DNA of 64,000 bases, taken from assembly GCF_006337125.1 (NCBI RefSeq), contig NZ_CP040887.1, positions 2,604,001-2,668,000 on the forward strand. The letters are read 5' to 3'. A program made the position numbers and the translations under genes. The notes beneath the pieces are model-generated. The model saw only the letters and a list, made by a program, of their open reading frames with translations, was not told the DNA's origin and searched no databases. Below, piece by piece: positions 45,787-56,152 of this stretch. Position 1 is the first letter of the stretch. Every line of letters starts with the position of its first letter. This DNA is from Serinicoccus chungangensis. GTDB taxonomy: Bacteria; Actinomycetota; Actinomycetes; Actinomycetales; Dermatophilaceae.

Positions 45787-47136
45787 TCAGTCGAAGTAGG
45801 TGGCGGGGTCGAGGGCGCCGCCGGCGGCCTCGAACTCCTCGCGGGCCGCGCGGGCCAGCTCGTCGTCGGCGAGGAAGTCCCAGGCCGTGTGGGCCAGCCC
45901 GACGGCGCCGTCCACCGCGGCCCGCTCGGCCGCCTCGGTGGCCGCGGCCGCGGCGAACTCCTCGGTGTGCAGCGCCGCGTCCGGGCCGGCGATGGCGATC
46001 ATCGGGTGGATGCCGGGCACCCGGACGCTGACGTTGCCGAAGTCGGTGGACCCGGCGAGCACGTCGGGGACGGTCCCGGCCGGCAGCACCTGCCGGCCCC
46101 GCTCCCCCAGGCTGCGCACCCAGCGCCCGCCCAGGGCGGCGTTGCCGCGGATGGGCAGCGAGGGCGGGTAGTGGTCCCACTCCAGCTCCACGGTGGTGTC
46201 GGTCATCGTCGCCGCGCCCTGCATGACCCGCTCGACGCGGCCGGACAGGTCGACGAGGGTCTGCGGGTAGGCGGAGCGCACGTAGAGCTGCAGGGTGGCG
46301 GAGCCGGTGATGATCGACGGGCGGGTGCCGCCCTCGGTGATGACGGCGTGCACCCGGTCCGAGGGCGGCATCTGCTGCCGGAGCAGCCCGATCCCCTGGT
46401 AGGCCAGCGCTGCCGCGTCGAGCGCGTTGCGGCCCTGGAACGGCTGGGCGGAGGCGTGCGCCGGGTGGCCGGTGAAGGTGGCCCGCAGCAGCCGGCGGCC
46501 CAGGAAGAGGGTGTCGACGACGTCGTAGCCGAACGGGTGCGTCATACAGGCGGCGTCCAGACCCTCCCACGCGCCGCCGCGGGCCATGACCTCCTTGCCG
46601 GTGTGGCCCTCCTCGGCCGGGGTGCCCAGGAAGACGACCCTGCCCTGCACCTCGCTGCCGGCCTCGGCGACGAGACGGGCGAGGGCGATGAACGCCCCGA
46701 CGCCGGTGGCGGCGATGACGTTGTGGCCGCAGGCGTGGCCGATGCCGGGCAGCGCGTCGTACTCGCTCAGCACCGCCACCGTCCGGTGCCGGTCGGGGTC
46801 GAAGCCGGGCGTGGCGACCTCGGCCCGCAGCGCGGTCTCGACGCCGTGGGCCCCGACCTCCACGGGTATGCCGGTACGCCGGGTGACGAGGTCGGCGAGC
46901 AGGGCGGCCGAGCGGTGCTCCTCGTAGGCCAGCTCGGGGTCGGCGTGCAGCTGGCGCACGACCGCCTTCAGGTCGTCGGTGCTGTCCTCGACGAGGGCGC
47001 TCAGGCGTTCGAGGTCCTCCCGCGGCGCGCCGGTGTAGGGGCTGTCGGGAGGGTCGGCCGCGGCGACCGTCGCGCGGGTCTGCCGCTCGAGCTCGTCCAG
47101 GAAGGCGGTCGAGATGCGGGGTGCGTCAGGCTGCAT
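45787..47136 (-). CDS. M20-family amidohydrolase (AbgB-like)
   Basis: A 449-residue M20 peptidase/amidohydrolase. HADPELAYEEHRS, LSEYDALPGIGHACGHN and GTPAEEGHTGKEVMARGG carry the metal ligands and catalytic Glu; the dimerisation domain includes FTGHPAHASAQPFQGRNALDA. Members cleave N-acyl amino acids or p-aminobenzoyl-glutamate. It lies 43 nt upstream of the AbgT-type transporter in the same direction, supporting a p-aminobenzoyl-glutamate or related dipeptide pathway. No abgA-like partner is adjacent. Confidence 0.9.
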   Translation of the reverse strand: MQPDAPRISTAFLDELERQTRATVAAADPPDSPYTGAPREDLERLSALVEDSTDDLKAVVRQLHADPELAYEEHRSAALLADLVTRRTGIPVEVGAHGVETALRAEVATPGFDPDRHRTVAVLSEYDALPGIGHACGHNVIAATGVGAFIALARLVAEAGSEVQGRVVFLGTPAEEGHTGKEVMARGGAWEGLDAACMTHPFGYDVVDTLFLGRRLLRATFTGHPAHASAQPFQGRNALDAAALAYQGIGLLRQQMPPSDRVHAVITEGGTRPSIITGSATLQLYVRSAYPQTLVDLSGRVERVMQGAATMTDTTVELEWDHYPPSLPIRGNAALGGRWVRSLGERGRQVLPAGTVPDVLAGSTDFGNVSVRVPGIHPMIAIAGPDAALHTEEFAAAAATEAAERAAVDGAVGLAHTAWDFLADDELARAAREEFEAAGGALDPATYFD

Positions 47137-47268
47137 CTGCAGCAGACTACTCAGGTTGTAAGCGCTGTCGAGGCGAGATCTCCGGACTCCGCTGTCGGAT
47201 CACGCGGACCGCGAGGGCGTCGGGGCACAGACTGAGGGCCGTCCCGTCGCCGATGAGAGGTCCCCGCC

Positions 47269-47679
47269 ATGTGGTTCGACTCGTGGTCCACCGTCCTGAG
47301 GATCGTGCTCGTGGGAGCCGCCTCCTACGTCACGCTGGTGGTGCTGCTGCGCCTCGGCGGGAAGCGCATCCTGGCCAAGCTCAGCGCCTTCGACCTCGTG
47401 GTCACGGTCGCGCTCGGGTCCATGCTGGCCAGCGCGGTGCTGAGCAAGGACGTGCGCTTCGTCGACGTGCTCACCGGCATGGCGCTGCTCGTCCTGGCGC
47501 AGCTCGTCGTCACCCGCGACGAGGTGATGCAGGCGATCCGGTCCTCCGGCCACGATGGCCTCGACGCGGTCGGTGCCGTGGTGCTGGAGCCGGACGGCAC
47601 CCTCAGCGTCGTCGCGCGCTCCTCGCTCGGCGACGGTCAGGCCCTGGCGACCGTGCCCCGGTGGACCCCGCTGACCTGA
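47269..47679 (+). CDS. DUF421 (YetF-like) membrane protein, internally shortened
   Basis: A 136-residue protein. The start MWFDSWSTVLRIVLVGAASY, LLRLGGKRILAKLSAFDLVV and TVALGSMLASAVLSKDVRF are typical of DUF421, as is the end AVVLEPDGTLSVV. From family memory, a segment of roughly 40 residues normally follows the third helix and contains the LLYRGEF-type loop. Here LAQLVVT is joined directly to RDEVMQAIRSSG. An in-frame deletion is the simplest explanation; the deletion size needs an alignment. Confidence 0.78.
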   Translation: MWFDSWSTVLRIVLVGAASYVTLVVLLRLGGKRILAKLSAFDLVVTVALGSMLASAVLSKDVRFVDVLTGMALLVLAQLVVTRDEVMQAIRSSGHDGLDAVGAVVLEPDGTLSVVARSSLGDGQALATVPRWTPLT

Positions 47680-47682
47680 GAC

Positions 47683-48528
47683 CTAGCGGATCCCGGCGCG
47701 CATGAAGCTCTGCACGAACTGGCGCTGGAAGATGAGGAAGGCGATGAGCAGCGGCGCCACCACCAGCACCGTCGCTGCCGACAGCAACGTCCAGTCGATC
47801 CCGGACTCGGTGCCGTTGTAGACGGCCAGTCCGACGGTCAGCGGCCGGGCGTTGACGCTGTTCGTGATGACCAGCGGCCACAGGAAGTTGTTCCAGTGGG
47901 TGCTCACCGACACCAACCCGTAGGCGACGATCGTCGGCTTGGCCAGCGGCACGTACACCCGCCACAGCCGTCCCAGCCGCCCGCAGCCCTCGATCTCCGC
48001 CGCCTCGTCGAGCTCGATGGGCAGCGACTTGAACGTCTGCCGGAGCAGGAAGATGCCGAAGGCGCTGGCGATGTAGGGCAGCCCGATGGCCGGGATGGTG
48101 TCGACGAGCTGCAGCCTCGCCATCGTCGTGTAGTTCTCGGAGATGAGGATGTCCGGGGCGATCATGAGCTGGACGAGCACCAGCGCGAAGGCGATGTTGC
48201 TGCCCACGAACCGGAAGCGCGCGAAGGCGTACGCCGCCAGCACCCCGAGGACCAGCTGCCCGGCCAGGATCCCGGTGACGAGCAGCACGGTGTTGACGTA
48301 GTACCGGTCGAAGGGCGCGCCGTTCCACACCGCGACGAAGTTGTCCAGGGTCAGCGGCGCCGTGAGGTCGAAGCTGGTGGCTGCCTCGCGGTCGTGGACC
48401 GAGGCCCACAGGGCGTAGAGCAGGGGGAGGAGCCACAGCACCCCGAGCAGCCACGCCCCGACGTTCTCCAGGATCCGCCACGGCCGGAAGCCGGACTCGC
48501 CCGGCAGGGAGGTCGTCGTGGTCGTCAT
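47683..48528 (-). CDS. ABC transporter permease 2 (UgpE/MalG type)
   Basis: A 281-residue permease with six helices and the EAA motif LDEAAEIEGCGRLGRLWRVYVPLAKPTI. It is the second membrane subunit of a CUT1 importer. Its ATG overlaps the UgpA-like gene's stop by 4 nt. It is last in the operon ATPase - binding protein - permease 1 - permease 2. The nearby phosphodiesterase and phosphate genes under the same operator suggest glycerol-3-phosphate or a glycerophosphodiester as cargo; sequence alone would also fit sugars. Confidence 0.88.
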   Translation of the reverse strand: MTTTTTSLPGESGFRPWRILENVGAWLLGVLWLLPLLYALWASVHDREAATSFDLTAPLTLDNFVAVWNGAPFDRYYVNTVLLVTGILAGQLVLGVLAAYAFARFRFVGSNIAFALVLVQLMIAPDILISENYTTMARLQLVDTIPAIGLPYIASAFGIFLLRQTFKSLPIELDEAAEIEGCGRLGRLWRVYVPLAKPTIVAYGLVSVSTHWNNFLWPLVITNSVNARPLTVGLAVYNGTESGIDWTLLSAATVLVVAPLLIAFLIFQRQFVQSFMRAGIR

Positions 48529-49439
48529 CGGTAGTGCACCCGCCTCTCGAAGACGGCGAACTGCACGATCGCCGCGATGCCCAGGATGAGCACCAGCGCC
48601 ATGGTCAACGCCCCGGCGTAGGAGGGGTCGAAGAAGGAGAACGCGGTGTCGTAGATGTAGTAGAGCAACAGGTTGGAGGCGTTGTTGGGTCCCCCTCCGG
48701 TCATGATGAACAGGTGGTCGATGATCTTGAAGGCATCGGTCACCGCGACGACGAAGACGAAGAGCGTGGTGGGCATGAGCAGGGGGAGCGTCACCCGACG
48801 GAAGTGGTACCACCGCGAGGCGCCCTCGAGCTTGGATGCCTCCTCGAGCTCGGGTGAGAGGTTCTGGAGCCCGGCGAGGTAGAAGATCATGAAGAACCCG
48901 GCCTGCTTCCAGATCATCATCACCATGAGTGCGGGCAGCACCGTGTCCGGGTTGCCCAGCCAGTTCCTCGTCGGCAGCCCCAGCGCGCCCAGCGCCTGGT
49001 CGACCGGCCCGATCCCCGGGGAGTAGAAGAACAGCCAGATGCTGGCCACCGCCACCATCGGCAGGATCGTCGGGGTGAAGTACGCCAGCCGCAGGAAGGA
49101 CGTGCCGCGCAGCTTGGTGTTGACCCAGCAGGCCATGAGGATCGCCAGGGCCATCGAGGTCGGGACGGTGCCCAGAGCGAAGAGCAGGTTGTTCTTCAGG
49201 ACCTGCCAGAACACCGGGTCGGACAGCAGCCGCTCGTACTGCGCGGCTCCGACGCCACCTCCGCGCTCCTGCGTCGAGGAGATCGCCGAGCGGATGATCG
49301 GGTAGTGCGTGAACGCGATGAGCACCACGAAGGCCGGCGCCAGCAGCGCCCAGGCGAAGGCCTGGTCACCCAGGGCCCGACGACGCGTCGGCGCCTCGGC
49401 CTCCTGGGTGTCCGCGGTCGCGGTGAGGACGTCGGACAT
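48525..49439 (-). CDS. ABC transporter permease 1 (UgpA/MalF type)
   Basis: A 304-residue permease with six helices after a hydrophilic N-terminus. The EAA loop is LEEASKLEGASRWYHFRRVTLPLL, and the GGGPNNASNLLLYYIY segment is typical of CUT1 permease A. Its ATG shares its last base with the binding-protein stop, so translation is coupled. It pairs with the downstream permease. Confidence 0.88.
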   Translation of the reverse strand: MSDVLTATADTQEAEAPTRRRALGDQAFAWALLAPAFVVLIAFTHYPIIRSAISSTQERGGGVGAAQYERLLSDPVFWQVLKNNLLFALGTVPTSMALAILMACWVNTKLRGTSFLRLAYFTPTILPMVAVASIWLFFYSPGIGPVDQALGALGLPTRNWLGNPDTVLPALMVMMIWKQAGFFMIFYLAGLQNLSPELEEASKLEGASRWYHFRRVTLPLLMPTTLFVFVVAVTDAFKIIDHLFIMTGGGPNNASNLLLYYIYDTAFSFFDPSYAGALTMALVLILGIAAIVQFAVFERRVHYR

Positions 49440-50734
49440 CAGCCGGCGTAGGGCTCGAGGATCGCGTCGATGCCGGTCTGCAGCTCGGTGAGGGCGGCCT
49501 CGGGCTCGGCGCCTCCGGCCAGGACCGAGGCGATGGCGTCGTTGATGAGCTGCGAGACCCGACCGTTCTCGTGCGACGTGGTCTCCCCCTGGGCGAACTC
49601 CAGCTGGTCCCGGGCCACCGTGGACTGCGGCACCTCCTCGGCGTACTCGGTCATCGCGTCGGTGTCCCACGCGGGCTGGCCGGTCGCGACGTACCCCGAC
49701 GCGATGGACCACTGCGCCGCCCGCTCGGGCTCGGTCAGGCACTTCGCGATGGTGTAGGCCGCCTGCTTGCTGGCGTCGTCGCCGCGGTCGAAGACGTAGA
49801 GGTTGCCGCCACCGGTCGGAGACCCCGGCTGCTCGCTGGCCGGCAGCATGCTCACCCCGAAGTCGAAGTCGGCATTGGTGCGGACGTTGGTGAGGTTGCC
49901 GGTGGTGTGCCACATGATCCCGGTCCGACCCTGGAGGAAGTCCTCGGGCGTGGAGGCCCACTCGGTCGTGCCGCTGGGCATGACGCCGGACTCGCTGAGC
50001 GAGCGCCACCACGTCAGCGCCTCGACCGATCCGGGGTCGTCGAGGTAGTCCACCATGCCGTCCGTGCCCGGGGTGTCCTCCACCCCGTTCTGGATGGCCA
50101 TGGCCTGGAACATCCAGTTGCCGAACTGCGTCGAGGGGATCTCGAGACCGAACTCGGTGGCGCCCTCCTCCTGGAGGGTCGTCGCGTGCTCCTCGAGCTC
50201 CTCCCAGGTCGTGGGGGGAGCCTCGGGGTCGAGACCGGCCTCACGGTAGGCGTCCTTGTTGTAGTACTGGACGATCGTCGAACGCTGGAAGGGCAGGCTC
50301 CAGAGCTGGTCCTGCGCCTGCCCCGAGCTGAGGAAGGCGGGGTAGAACTGCTCCTCGGTCCAGGAGAGGTCCTCCTCGATCGACCCCAGCGGCACGATGA
50401 GCTCGTTGTCGATGAGCGTGTAGAGGTCCGTGGTGAGCAGCACGGCCAGGTCGGGTCCCTGACCCGAGCGCGCGGCCGTCTGGGCCTTGGTCATCGTGTC
50501 GGCGTAGCTGCCGCTGTAGACGGCCTCCACCTCGATGCCCTCGTTGGCGTCCGTGCACTCGGCGATGAGGTCGTCGACGACCTCGGTGAGGGGTCCGCCG
50601 ACGGCGACGGGGTAGTACATCGTCAGCGAGGCCGAGCCACCCTCGCCGCCGTTGCCACCTCCCCCGGAGCACGCGGCGAGCAGCAGGGTGCCGCTGACGG
50701 CACCGCAGGACAGCAGACGGGAGCGGAAGGACAT
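49439..50734 (-). CDS. ABC transporter solute-binding lipoprotein (UgpB-like)
   Basis: A 431-residue lipoprotein with lipobox LAAC (Cys22). It has the UgpB-like start LTMYYPVAVGGPLTEVVDDLIAEC, with SGSYADTMTKAQTAARSGQGPDLAVL, and GGGNLYVFDRGDDASKQAA later. The YYPVAVGGPL opening is more like glycerol-3-phosphate-type binding proteins than maltose binders. It should capture the substrate outside the membrane. AGAGAGG precedes the ATG. The ligand remains inference. Confidence 0.87.
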   Translation of the reverse strand: MSFRSRLLSCGAVSGTLLLAACSGGGGNGGEGGSASLTMYYPVAVGGPLTEVVDDLIAECTDANEGIEVEAVYSGSYADTMTKAQTAARSGQGPDLAVLLTTDLYTLIDNELIVPLGSIEEDLSWTEEQFYPAFLSSGQAQDQLWSLPFQRSTIVQYYNKDAYREAGLDPEAPPTTWEELEEHATTLQEEGATEFGLEIPSTQFGNWMFQAMAIQNGVEDTPGTDGMVDYLDDPGSVEALTWWRSLSESGVMPSGTTEWASTPEDFLQGRTGIMWHTTGNLTNVRTNADFDFGVSMLPASEQPGSPTGGGNLYVFDRGDDASKQAAYTIAKCLTEPERAAQWSIASGYVATGQPAWDTDAMTEYAEEVPQSTVARDQLEFAQGETTSHENGRVSQLINDAIASVLAGGAEPEAALTELQTGIDAILEPYAG

Positions 50735-50754
50735 GGAGGTACCTCTCTGGTGGG

Positions 50755-51843
<1,089 letters not shown>

Positions 51844-51904
51844 CTGGCCTCCACAGCTTCGTCGGTGTCAGGCACACCACCCTCGGTGTGCGTGGACGAC
51901 GTTA

Positions 51905-51919
51905 CTTAAAACGTTTAAG
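51905..51919. promoter_or_regulatory. LacI-type operator 1
   Basis: CTTAAAACGTTTAAG, an AT-rich near-palindrome with a central CG, lies between the divergent ABC operon and the LacI gene. It is the exact reverse complement of the site at 57402-57416. The architecture is typical of LacI-family operators. Confidence 0.85.
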
Positions 51920-51960
51920 ATCGTCAACAGGTACCATGCTCAGGCAGCCGGGAGGTAGCG

Positions 51961-52959
51961 ATGGTCAAAGGTCGGGTGGGCATCCGAGACGTCGCGAGGG
52001 AGGCCGGGGTCTCCACCGCCCTCGCCAGTTTCGCCCTCAACGACCGTGACGGGGTCTCCGCCTCGACGAAGGCGCGCATCCTGGAGGTGGCCGAACGGCT
52101 CGGGTATGCCGCGGACCCCCTCGCGCGCGGGATGCGCACCGGTCAGACGGGCAGCTACGCGCTCATGGTGCGCAACATGCGCAACCCGTACTTCCTCGAG
52201 GTGCTGAGGGGGGCGCAGGAGTCCGCCTCCAGGCACGGAGCCTCGGTCTTCCTCGTCGACTCCGCCTACTCGGTCGAGCGGGAGCGCGAGCACGTCCGTC
52301 ATCTCGCCGCCCAGCGTGTCGACGGGCTGGCGATCGCGCCGGTCGGGTCCGGTGACGCCGTGTCGCTGTGGCAGGAGCTGGCCCCCGGCAAGCCGACCGT
52401 GGTGGTGAACGCGGTGGCGCGCGACACCGACGTGCTGACCGTCGGTCCGGACAACGTGTCCGCCGTGGACCAGGCGGTGGACCACCTCGCTGCGCTCGGT
52501 CACCGGCGGCTCACCTTCTACTCCGCTCCCCGTGGCGTCATGGCCGACCATGACCGGCTGGAGCGCTTCCTCGAGCGCTGCGAGACGCTCGGCCTGGAGC
52601 CTGACCCGGTGGAGACGCCCCTGGACTTCGACGCGGCATACCAGGTCACCGCGTCCCTCCTGCGCGGTCCGCAGCCACCCACCGCCATCATCACCAACTC
52701 CGACTACACGGCCCACGCGGTCTACCGCGCGAGTCGGGACTGCGGCGTCCAGGTCGGACGTGACCTGTCCGTCATCGGTCACGACGACCTGCTGACGTCG
52801 CCCCTGCTCGACCCGCCGCTCACCACGCTGCGGATCGACCGGTTCGCCCTCGGCGTGGCGATCTGCGAGCGACTCCACCCTGGTCACGACCTCGGCAACC
52901 ACACCGAACCGGTGGAGCTGCTGGTCCGCGGTTCGACGGCCCCGGCACCGCGCACCTGA
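51961..52959 (+). CDS. LacI-family transcriptional regulator
   Basis: A 332-residue regulator. The N-terminal HTH is GIRDVAREAGVSTALASFAL, with DRDGVSASTKARILEVAERLGY leading to the hinge LARGMRTGQTG. The periplasmic-binding-like effector domain follows, with VIGHDDL near the end. GGGAGG precedes the ATG. It is divergent from the ABC operon and shares an operator with it; the same operator stands before the phosphodiesterase operon downstream. The inducer is not known, and glycerol-3-phosphate or a related compound is the natural guess. Confidence 0.93.
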   Translation: MVKGRVGIRDVAREAGVSTALASFALNDRDGVSASTKARILEVAERLGYAADPLARGMRTGQTGSYALMVRNMRNPYFLEVLRGAQESASRHGASVFLVDSAYSVEREREHVRHLAAQRVDGLAIAPVGSGDAVSLWQELAPGKPTVVVNAVARDTDVLTVGPDNVSAVDQAVDHLAALGHRRLTFYSAPRGVMADHDRLERFLERCETLGLEPDPVETPLDFDAAYQVTASLLRGPQPPTAIITNSDYTAHAVYRASRDCGVQVGRDLSVIGHDDLLTSPLLDPPLTTLRIDRFALGVAICERLHPGHDLGNHTEPVELLVRGSTAPAPRT

Positions 52960-52960
52960 C

Positions 52961-54514
52961 TCACGGGCGACGGGGGTCGCGCACGAGCAGCTCGACGTTG
53001 CGGTCCCCGGGGGTGCCGTGGGCGTCGAACCCTCCCACGCCGAACGGGTCGTTGGCCGCGAGCTCTCGGTGCCACCCGGCCAGCCCGTCCACCGAGTCGA
53101 CGTCGGCCGGCGTCACCGGGCCGTCGTGGTCGACCATCGTGAGGAGGAGGGAGAGCAGCCCGTCGCCGTGGTCGAGGATCTCGATGAGCCGGCACTGCGT
53201 CGGCCAGTCCATGACCGAGGAGGTGCTGATCTCCCAGTAGCCGCTTCCTCCCCGCCCCGGCCGGGCCGTCACCCGGTTGCGGTGGATGTGGCCGCTGACC
53301 CAGGCGATGACGTGGGGGTGCTCGAGCAGCAACCGGTCGAGCTCGTCGCCCAGGACGCGACGACCCTCCCCCGCGACGTCCCCCCACGACTCACGGTCGT
53401 TCGTCATCGACCCACGCGGGTGGTGCGAGGCCACGACGACGAGGCGCTCCTCGACCGCGGCATCCCGCAGGGTGTCGCGCAGCCAGTCCAGCTGCGTCTC
53501 GTCGATGCTGCCCTCGAAGATCCCGGCAGGATTGGTGGTGTCCAGCACGACGACCCGGATGCCGGGGAGGTCGTCGTGGGCGTAGTAGGCGGTCCCCCGC
53601 GCGAGGTTGTCCTGGGTGAAACCGTGTCCCTGCGGTCGACCCCGCCCGAAGTGGGCGGCGACGTACTCCGCGCGGGACATCAGGCGCCGGCGCTCGTCGG
53701 CGGTGACGCTCCAGGACCGGTCGCCGTAGGCCGGGCCCGGGTCCTGGGTGAAGGCAGCGGCGTCCTCCGCCCGCACGACAGCCGCCTTGCGGTGGCCCAG
53801 GGTGAGCGACCGCAGCTCCGGCGTGGCCGGGACGCGACCCTGCACCAGCCCGTCGTGGTTGCCGAAGCAGCTCAGCCACGGCAGACGGGTGCCGCCGACC
53901 TCGAGAGGCTCGAGGGCGGCGGAGAGCAGGCCCGGCACCGTGGGGAAGCCGTGGTCCCTCCCCCACACGCTGCCCGGATCCTCCGGGGCCCAGGCCCAGT
54001 CCCGACTGCCGTCCTGCGCGCCCTCGTAGGCCGGCCCGCCGGACCTCAGGTCGACGACACCCCCGTCGAGCAGACGGAGGAACGCGGCGGTCTCGTTCTC
54101 CTGCATGTTGTCGACGTTGTCACCGGTCGTGAGGAGAAGCTGGAGGGGAGCACCCGTCCGCGGTGAGCCGGTGACCGCGTTGAGGCGTCGGACGAGCGCG
54201 TCCGTGGCGTGCGCGGCGAGCAGCTCCTGGGGGCGCTGGAGCGGCAGCATGAGGGCGGTCTCCGCCCTCCGGCCGAGCTCGTGCACCGCCTCGAGTCGGG
54301 AGGGCGACTGCACGTCCAACAGCTGCACGTCGGTGAGATGGGCCACGTGCGCCAGGCTGCGAGGGTCCGCGGCGAGGGCGCCGTCGGCCAGGTCCCGGCG
54401 GACCTCGTGGGGCTCGGTCTCCCCGCGGACGAGGCGGTAGTAGGGCTGCACCCGCCCCGTGCGCACGATGTCGCCGCGCCAGATCGGACGGCTCGGAAGC
54501 AGGCTCTCGCTCAT
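52961..54514 (-). CDS. calcineurin-like metallophosphoesterase (TIGR03767-like)
   Basis: A 517-residue metallophosphoesterase. The five motif blocks are visible as HLTDVQLLD, TTGDNVDN, CFGNHDG, ASHHPRG and SGHIHRN. The long N-terminal part (PIWRGDIVRTGRVQPYYRLVRGE) and overall length resemble an actinobacterial family I recall as TIGR03767. No signal peptide is seen, so it probably acts in the cytosol. It is the last gene of the gdpD - pit - DUF47 - phosphoesterase operon, 1 nt from the DUF47 stop and convergent with lacI. A role in releasing phosphate from imported esters fits. Confidence 0.88.
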   Translation of the reverse strand: MSESLLPSRPIWRGDIVRTGRVQPYYRLVRGETEPHEVRRDLADGALAADPRSLAHVAHLTDVQLLDVQSPSRLEAVHELGRRAETALMLPLQRPQELLAAHATDALVRRLNAVTGSPRTGAPLQLLLTTGDNVDNMQENETAAFLRLLDGGVVDLRSGGPAYEGAQDGSRDWAWAPEDPGSVWGRDHGFPTVPGLLSAALEPLEVGGTRLPWLSCFGNHDGLVQGRVPATPELRSLTLGHRKAAVVRAEDAAAFTQDPGPAYGDRSWSVTADERRRLMSRAEYVAAHFGRGRPQGHGFTQDNLARGTAYYAHDDLPGIRVVVLDTTNPAGIFEGSIDETQLDWLRDTLRDAAVEERLVVVASHHPRGSMTNDRESWGDVAGEGRRVLGDELDRLLLEHPHVIAWVSGHIHRNRVTARPGRGGSGYWEISTSSVMDWPTQCRLIEILDHGDGLLSLLLTMVDHDGPVTPADVDSVDGLAGWHRELAANDPFGVGGFDAHGTPGDRNVELLVRDPRRP

Positions 54515-54515
54515 G

Positions 54516-55148
54516 TCAGTGACTCCTCTTCATCGCACCGTCGGCGAGGGCGTCGGCCGCCTCGCCCAACCGCAGGCCGACCACGTCGAGCCGCCGGAGC
54601 AGCTCTCGCGTCTTCAGGGTGTGCGGACCGATCGGCTCCGACAGAGCCGCCGCCAGCTCCTCCTGGTAGCGCCGTCGCACCTCGTTCTTGCGCACCGCCA
54701 AGGACGCCTCGCGGATGGCGGTCGGGTCGACGGCGATCATCGTGATCGCCGCGTCGAGGTCCCCGAGCGCGTCGGCGATCGCGCCCAGGACGCCGATGAG
54801 TCGGGGGTCCGGGACGACCTCGAAGAGGGCGAGCTCGCGGACGAAGTCGTGCAGGTTGTCGAGGACGTCGTCGATCGACCTCGAGAGCCGGAAGAGGTCC
54901 TCCCGGTCGATGGGGTTGGCGAAGGCGGTGGCCAGCCGGTTGACGGTCGCCGAGCGGTGCTCGTCACCACGGTGCTCGATCACCGCCATGCGGCCCCGGG
55001 CGTCGTCGAGACCGACCTCGTCGCGCACCAGGGCCAGGGCGAGCTGGACCCCTTCGCTGGTCGCCGCGACCTGGTTGCGCAGGTGACGGACCAGGACGTT
55101 GTCGGGTCGGCGGGTCAGCGACCGGCCCACCGTGGACCACATGCCCAT
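54516..55148 (-). CDS. DUF47 (PhoU-like) protein
   Basis: A 210-residue helical protein of the DUF47 family. EHRGDEHRSATVNRLATAF and FANPIDREDLFRLSRSIDDVLDNLHDFV contain the conserved acidic metal-binding motifs. DUF47 genes usually adjoin PiT transporters and modulate them; here the ATG shares one base with the PiT-like stop. It is part of the four-gene operon. Confidence 0.9.
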   Translation of the reverse strand: MGMWSTVGRSLTRRPDNVLVRHLRNQVAATSEGVQLALALVRDEVGLDDARGRMAVIEHRGDEHRSATVNRLATAFANPIDREDLFRLSRSIDDVLDNLHDFVRELALFEVVPDPRLIGVLGAIADALGDLDAAITMIAVDPTAIREASLAVRKNEVRRRYQEELAAALSEPIGPHTLKTRELLRRLDVVGLRLGEAADALADGAMKRSH

Positions 55149-56107
55149 CAGATCATCCTTCCGGTGATGAGGCCGGCCGTCGCAGCCAGCCCGAAGGCGA
55201 GAGGGAGCGTGACCGACCACGCCACGACGATGGTGCCCACCTGCCCCCAGCGCACCCTCCCCCAGCCCTGGCTCCCGCCGGCGCCGACGAGCGAACCTGT
55301 CAGCGTCTGCGCCACCCCGACCGGGGCACCCACCCCGGCGGAGGCGAGGAGGGCGACCGACGTGGCCGTCTCCGAGGTGACGGCATACAGCGGCCGGACG
55401 GGGAGCACGCCCCGCCCGACGCGGCGCGTCATGCTGCGCAGCCCGAGCGCGGACCCGAGACCGAAGAGCAGCCCGAGTCCGACGAGGACGACGAGCGGGA
55501 CCGAGACACCCGCCGGACCTGCGGTTCCCAGGGCGACGGCGGCGATCGCCAGCATCTTCTGCCCGTCGCTGGCCCCGTAGCCCAGGGCGAGCAACGGGAA
55601 CACCCACACGTGCAGACGACCGAGCGACCGGCCGGCGTGGCGTGAGCGCAACCTCCGTGCCACCACCGAGACGATGACGAAGCTGATGACCCCTCCGACG
55701 ACCGGCGCCAGGGCCATCATCGCCAGGACCGTGCTGATCGAGGACCACGCCACCGCACCGTCGGAGACAGCCGCGTACCCGGCCAGGGCGCCGACCAGCG
55801 CCAGCGTCAGACCGGTGGGGATGCCCCAGCGCGTGAGACCGAGCACGACCGCGAGCGTGACGAGCACCGAGGTGAGCATGGCCAGCTCGGAGCCGGACCC
55901 CGCCGGGGTCATCTTGGTGGCGAAGGTGGTGGCCACCGCGGACCCGACCAGGAGCGGGCCGCCTACCACGCCGGCGGCCAGCATGACCAGGCCCAGGGGA
56001 TGGCTGATGGTGGTCAGACTGAGCGAGGTGGCGAGGAGCGTGGCCCCGGTGTTGGCCCCGTTGACGAGAGCGAAGGCCACGGCGACCACCACCAGGGCGA
56101 CGGTCAC
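55148..56107 (-). CDS. PiT-family phosphate transporter-like protein
   Basis: A 319-residue membrane protein with about ten helices. The first repeat has VNGANTGATLLATSL and the second LGYGASDGQKMLAIA. Canonical PiT repeats have GANDxxN and GANDxQK, so the Asp is kept in repeat 2 only and repeat 1 has Thr. The fold call is good; transport of phosphate and its direction are inferred from the DUF47 neighbour. The start is GTG with GAGGAA upstream. It follows gdpD by 45 nt. Confidence 0.85.
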   Translation of the reverse strand: MTVALVVVAVAFALVNGANTGATLLATSLSLTTISHPLGLVMLAAGVVGGPLLVGSAVATTFATKMTPAGSGSELAMLTSVLVTLAVVLGLTRWGIPTGLTLALVGALAGYAAVSDGAVAWSSISTVLAMMALAPVVGGVISFVIVSVVARRLRSRHAGRSLGRLHVWVFPLLALGYGASDGQKMLAIAAVALGTAGPAGVSVPLVVLVGLGLLFGLGSALGLRSMTRRVGRGVLPVRPLYAVTSETATSVALLASAGVGAPVGVAQTLTGSLVGAGGSQGWGRVRWGQVGTIVVAWSVTLPLAFGLAATAGLITGRMI

Positions 56108-56152
56108 GGTCGCGGATTCCTCACCTCGGCGGGCGGTCGAGACGTCCTGACC

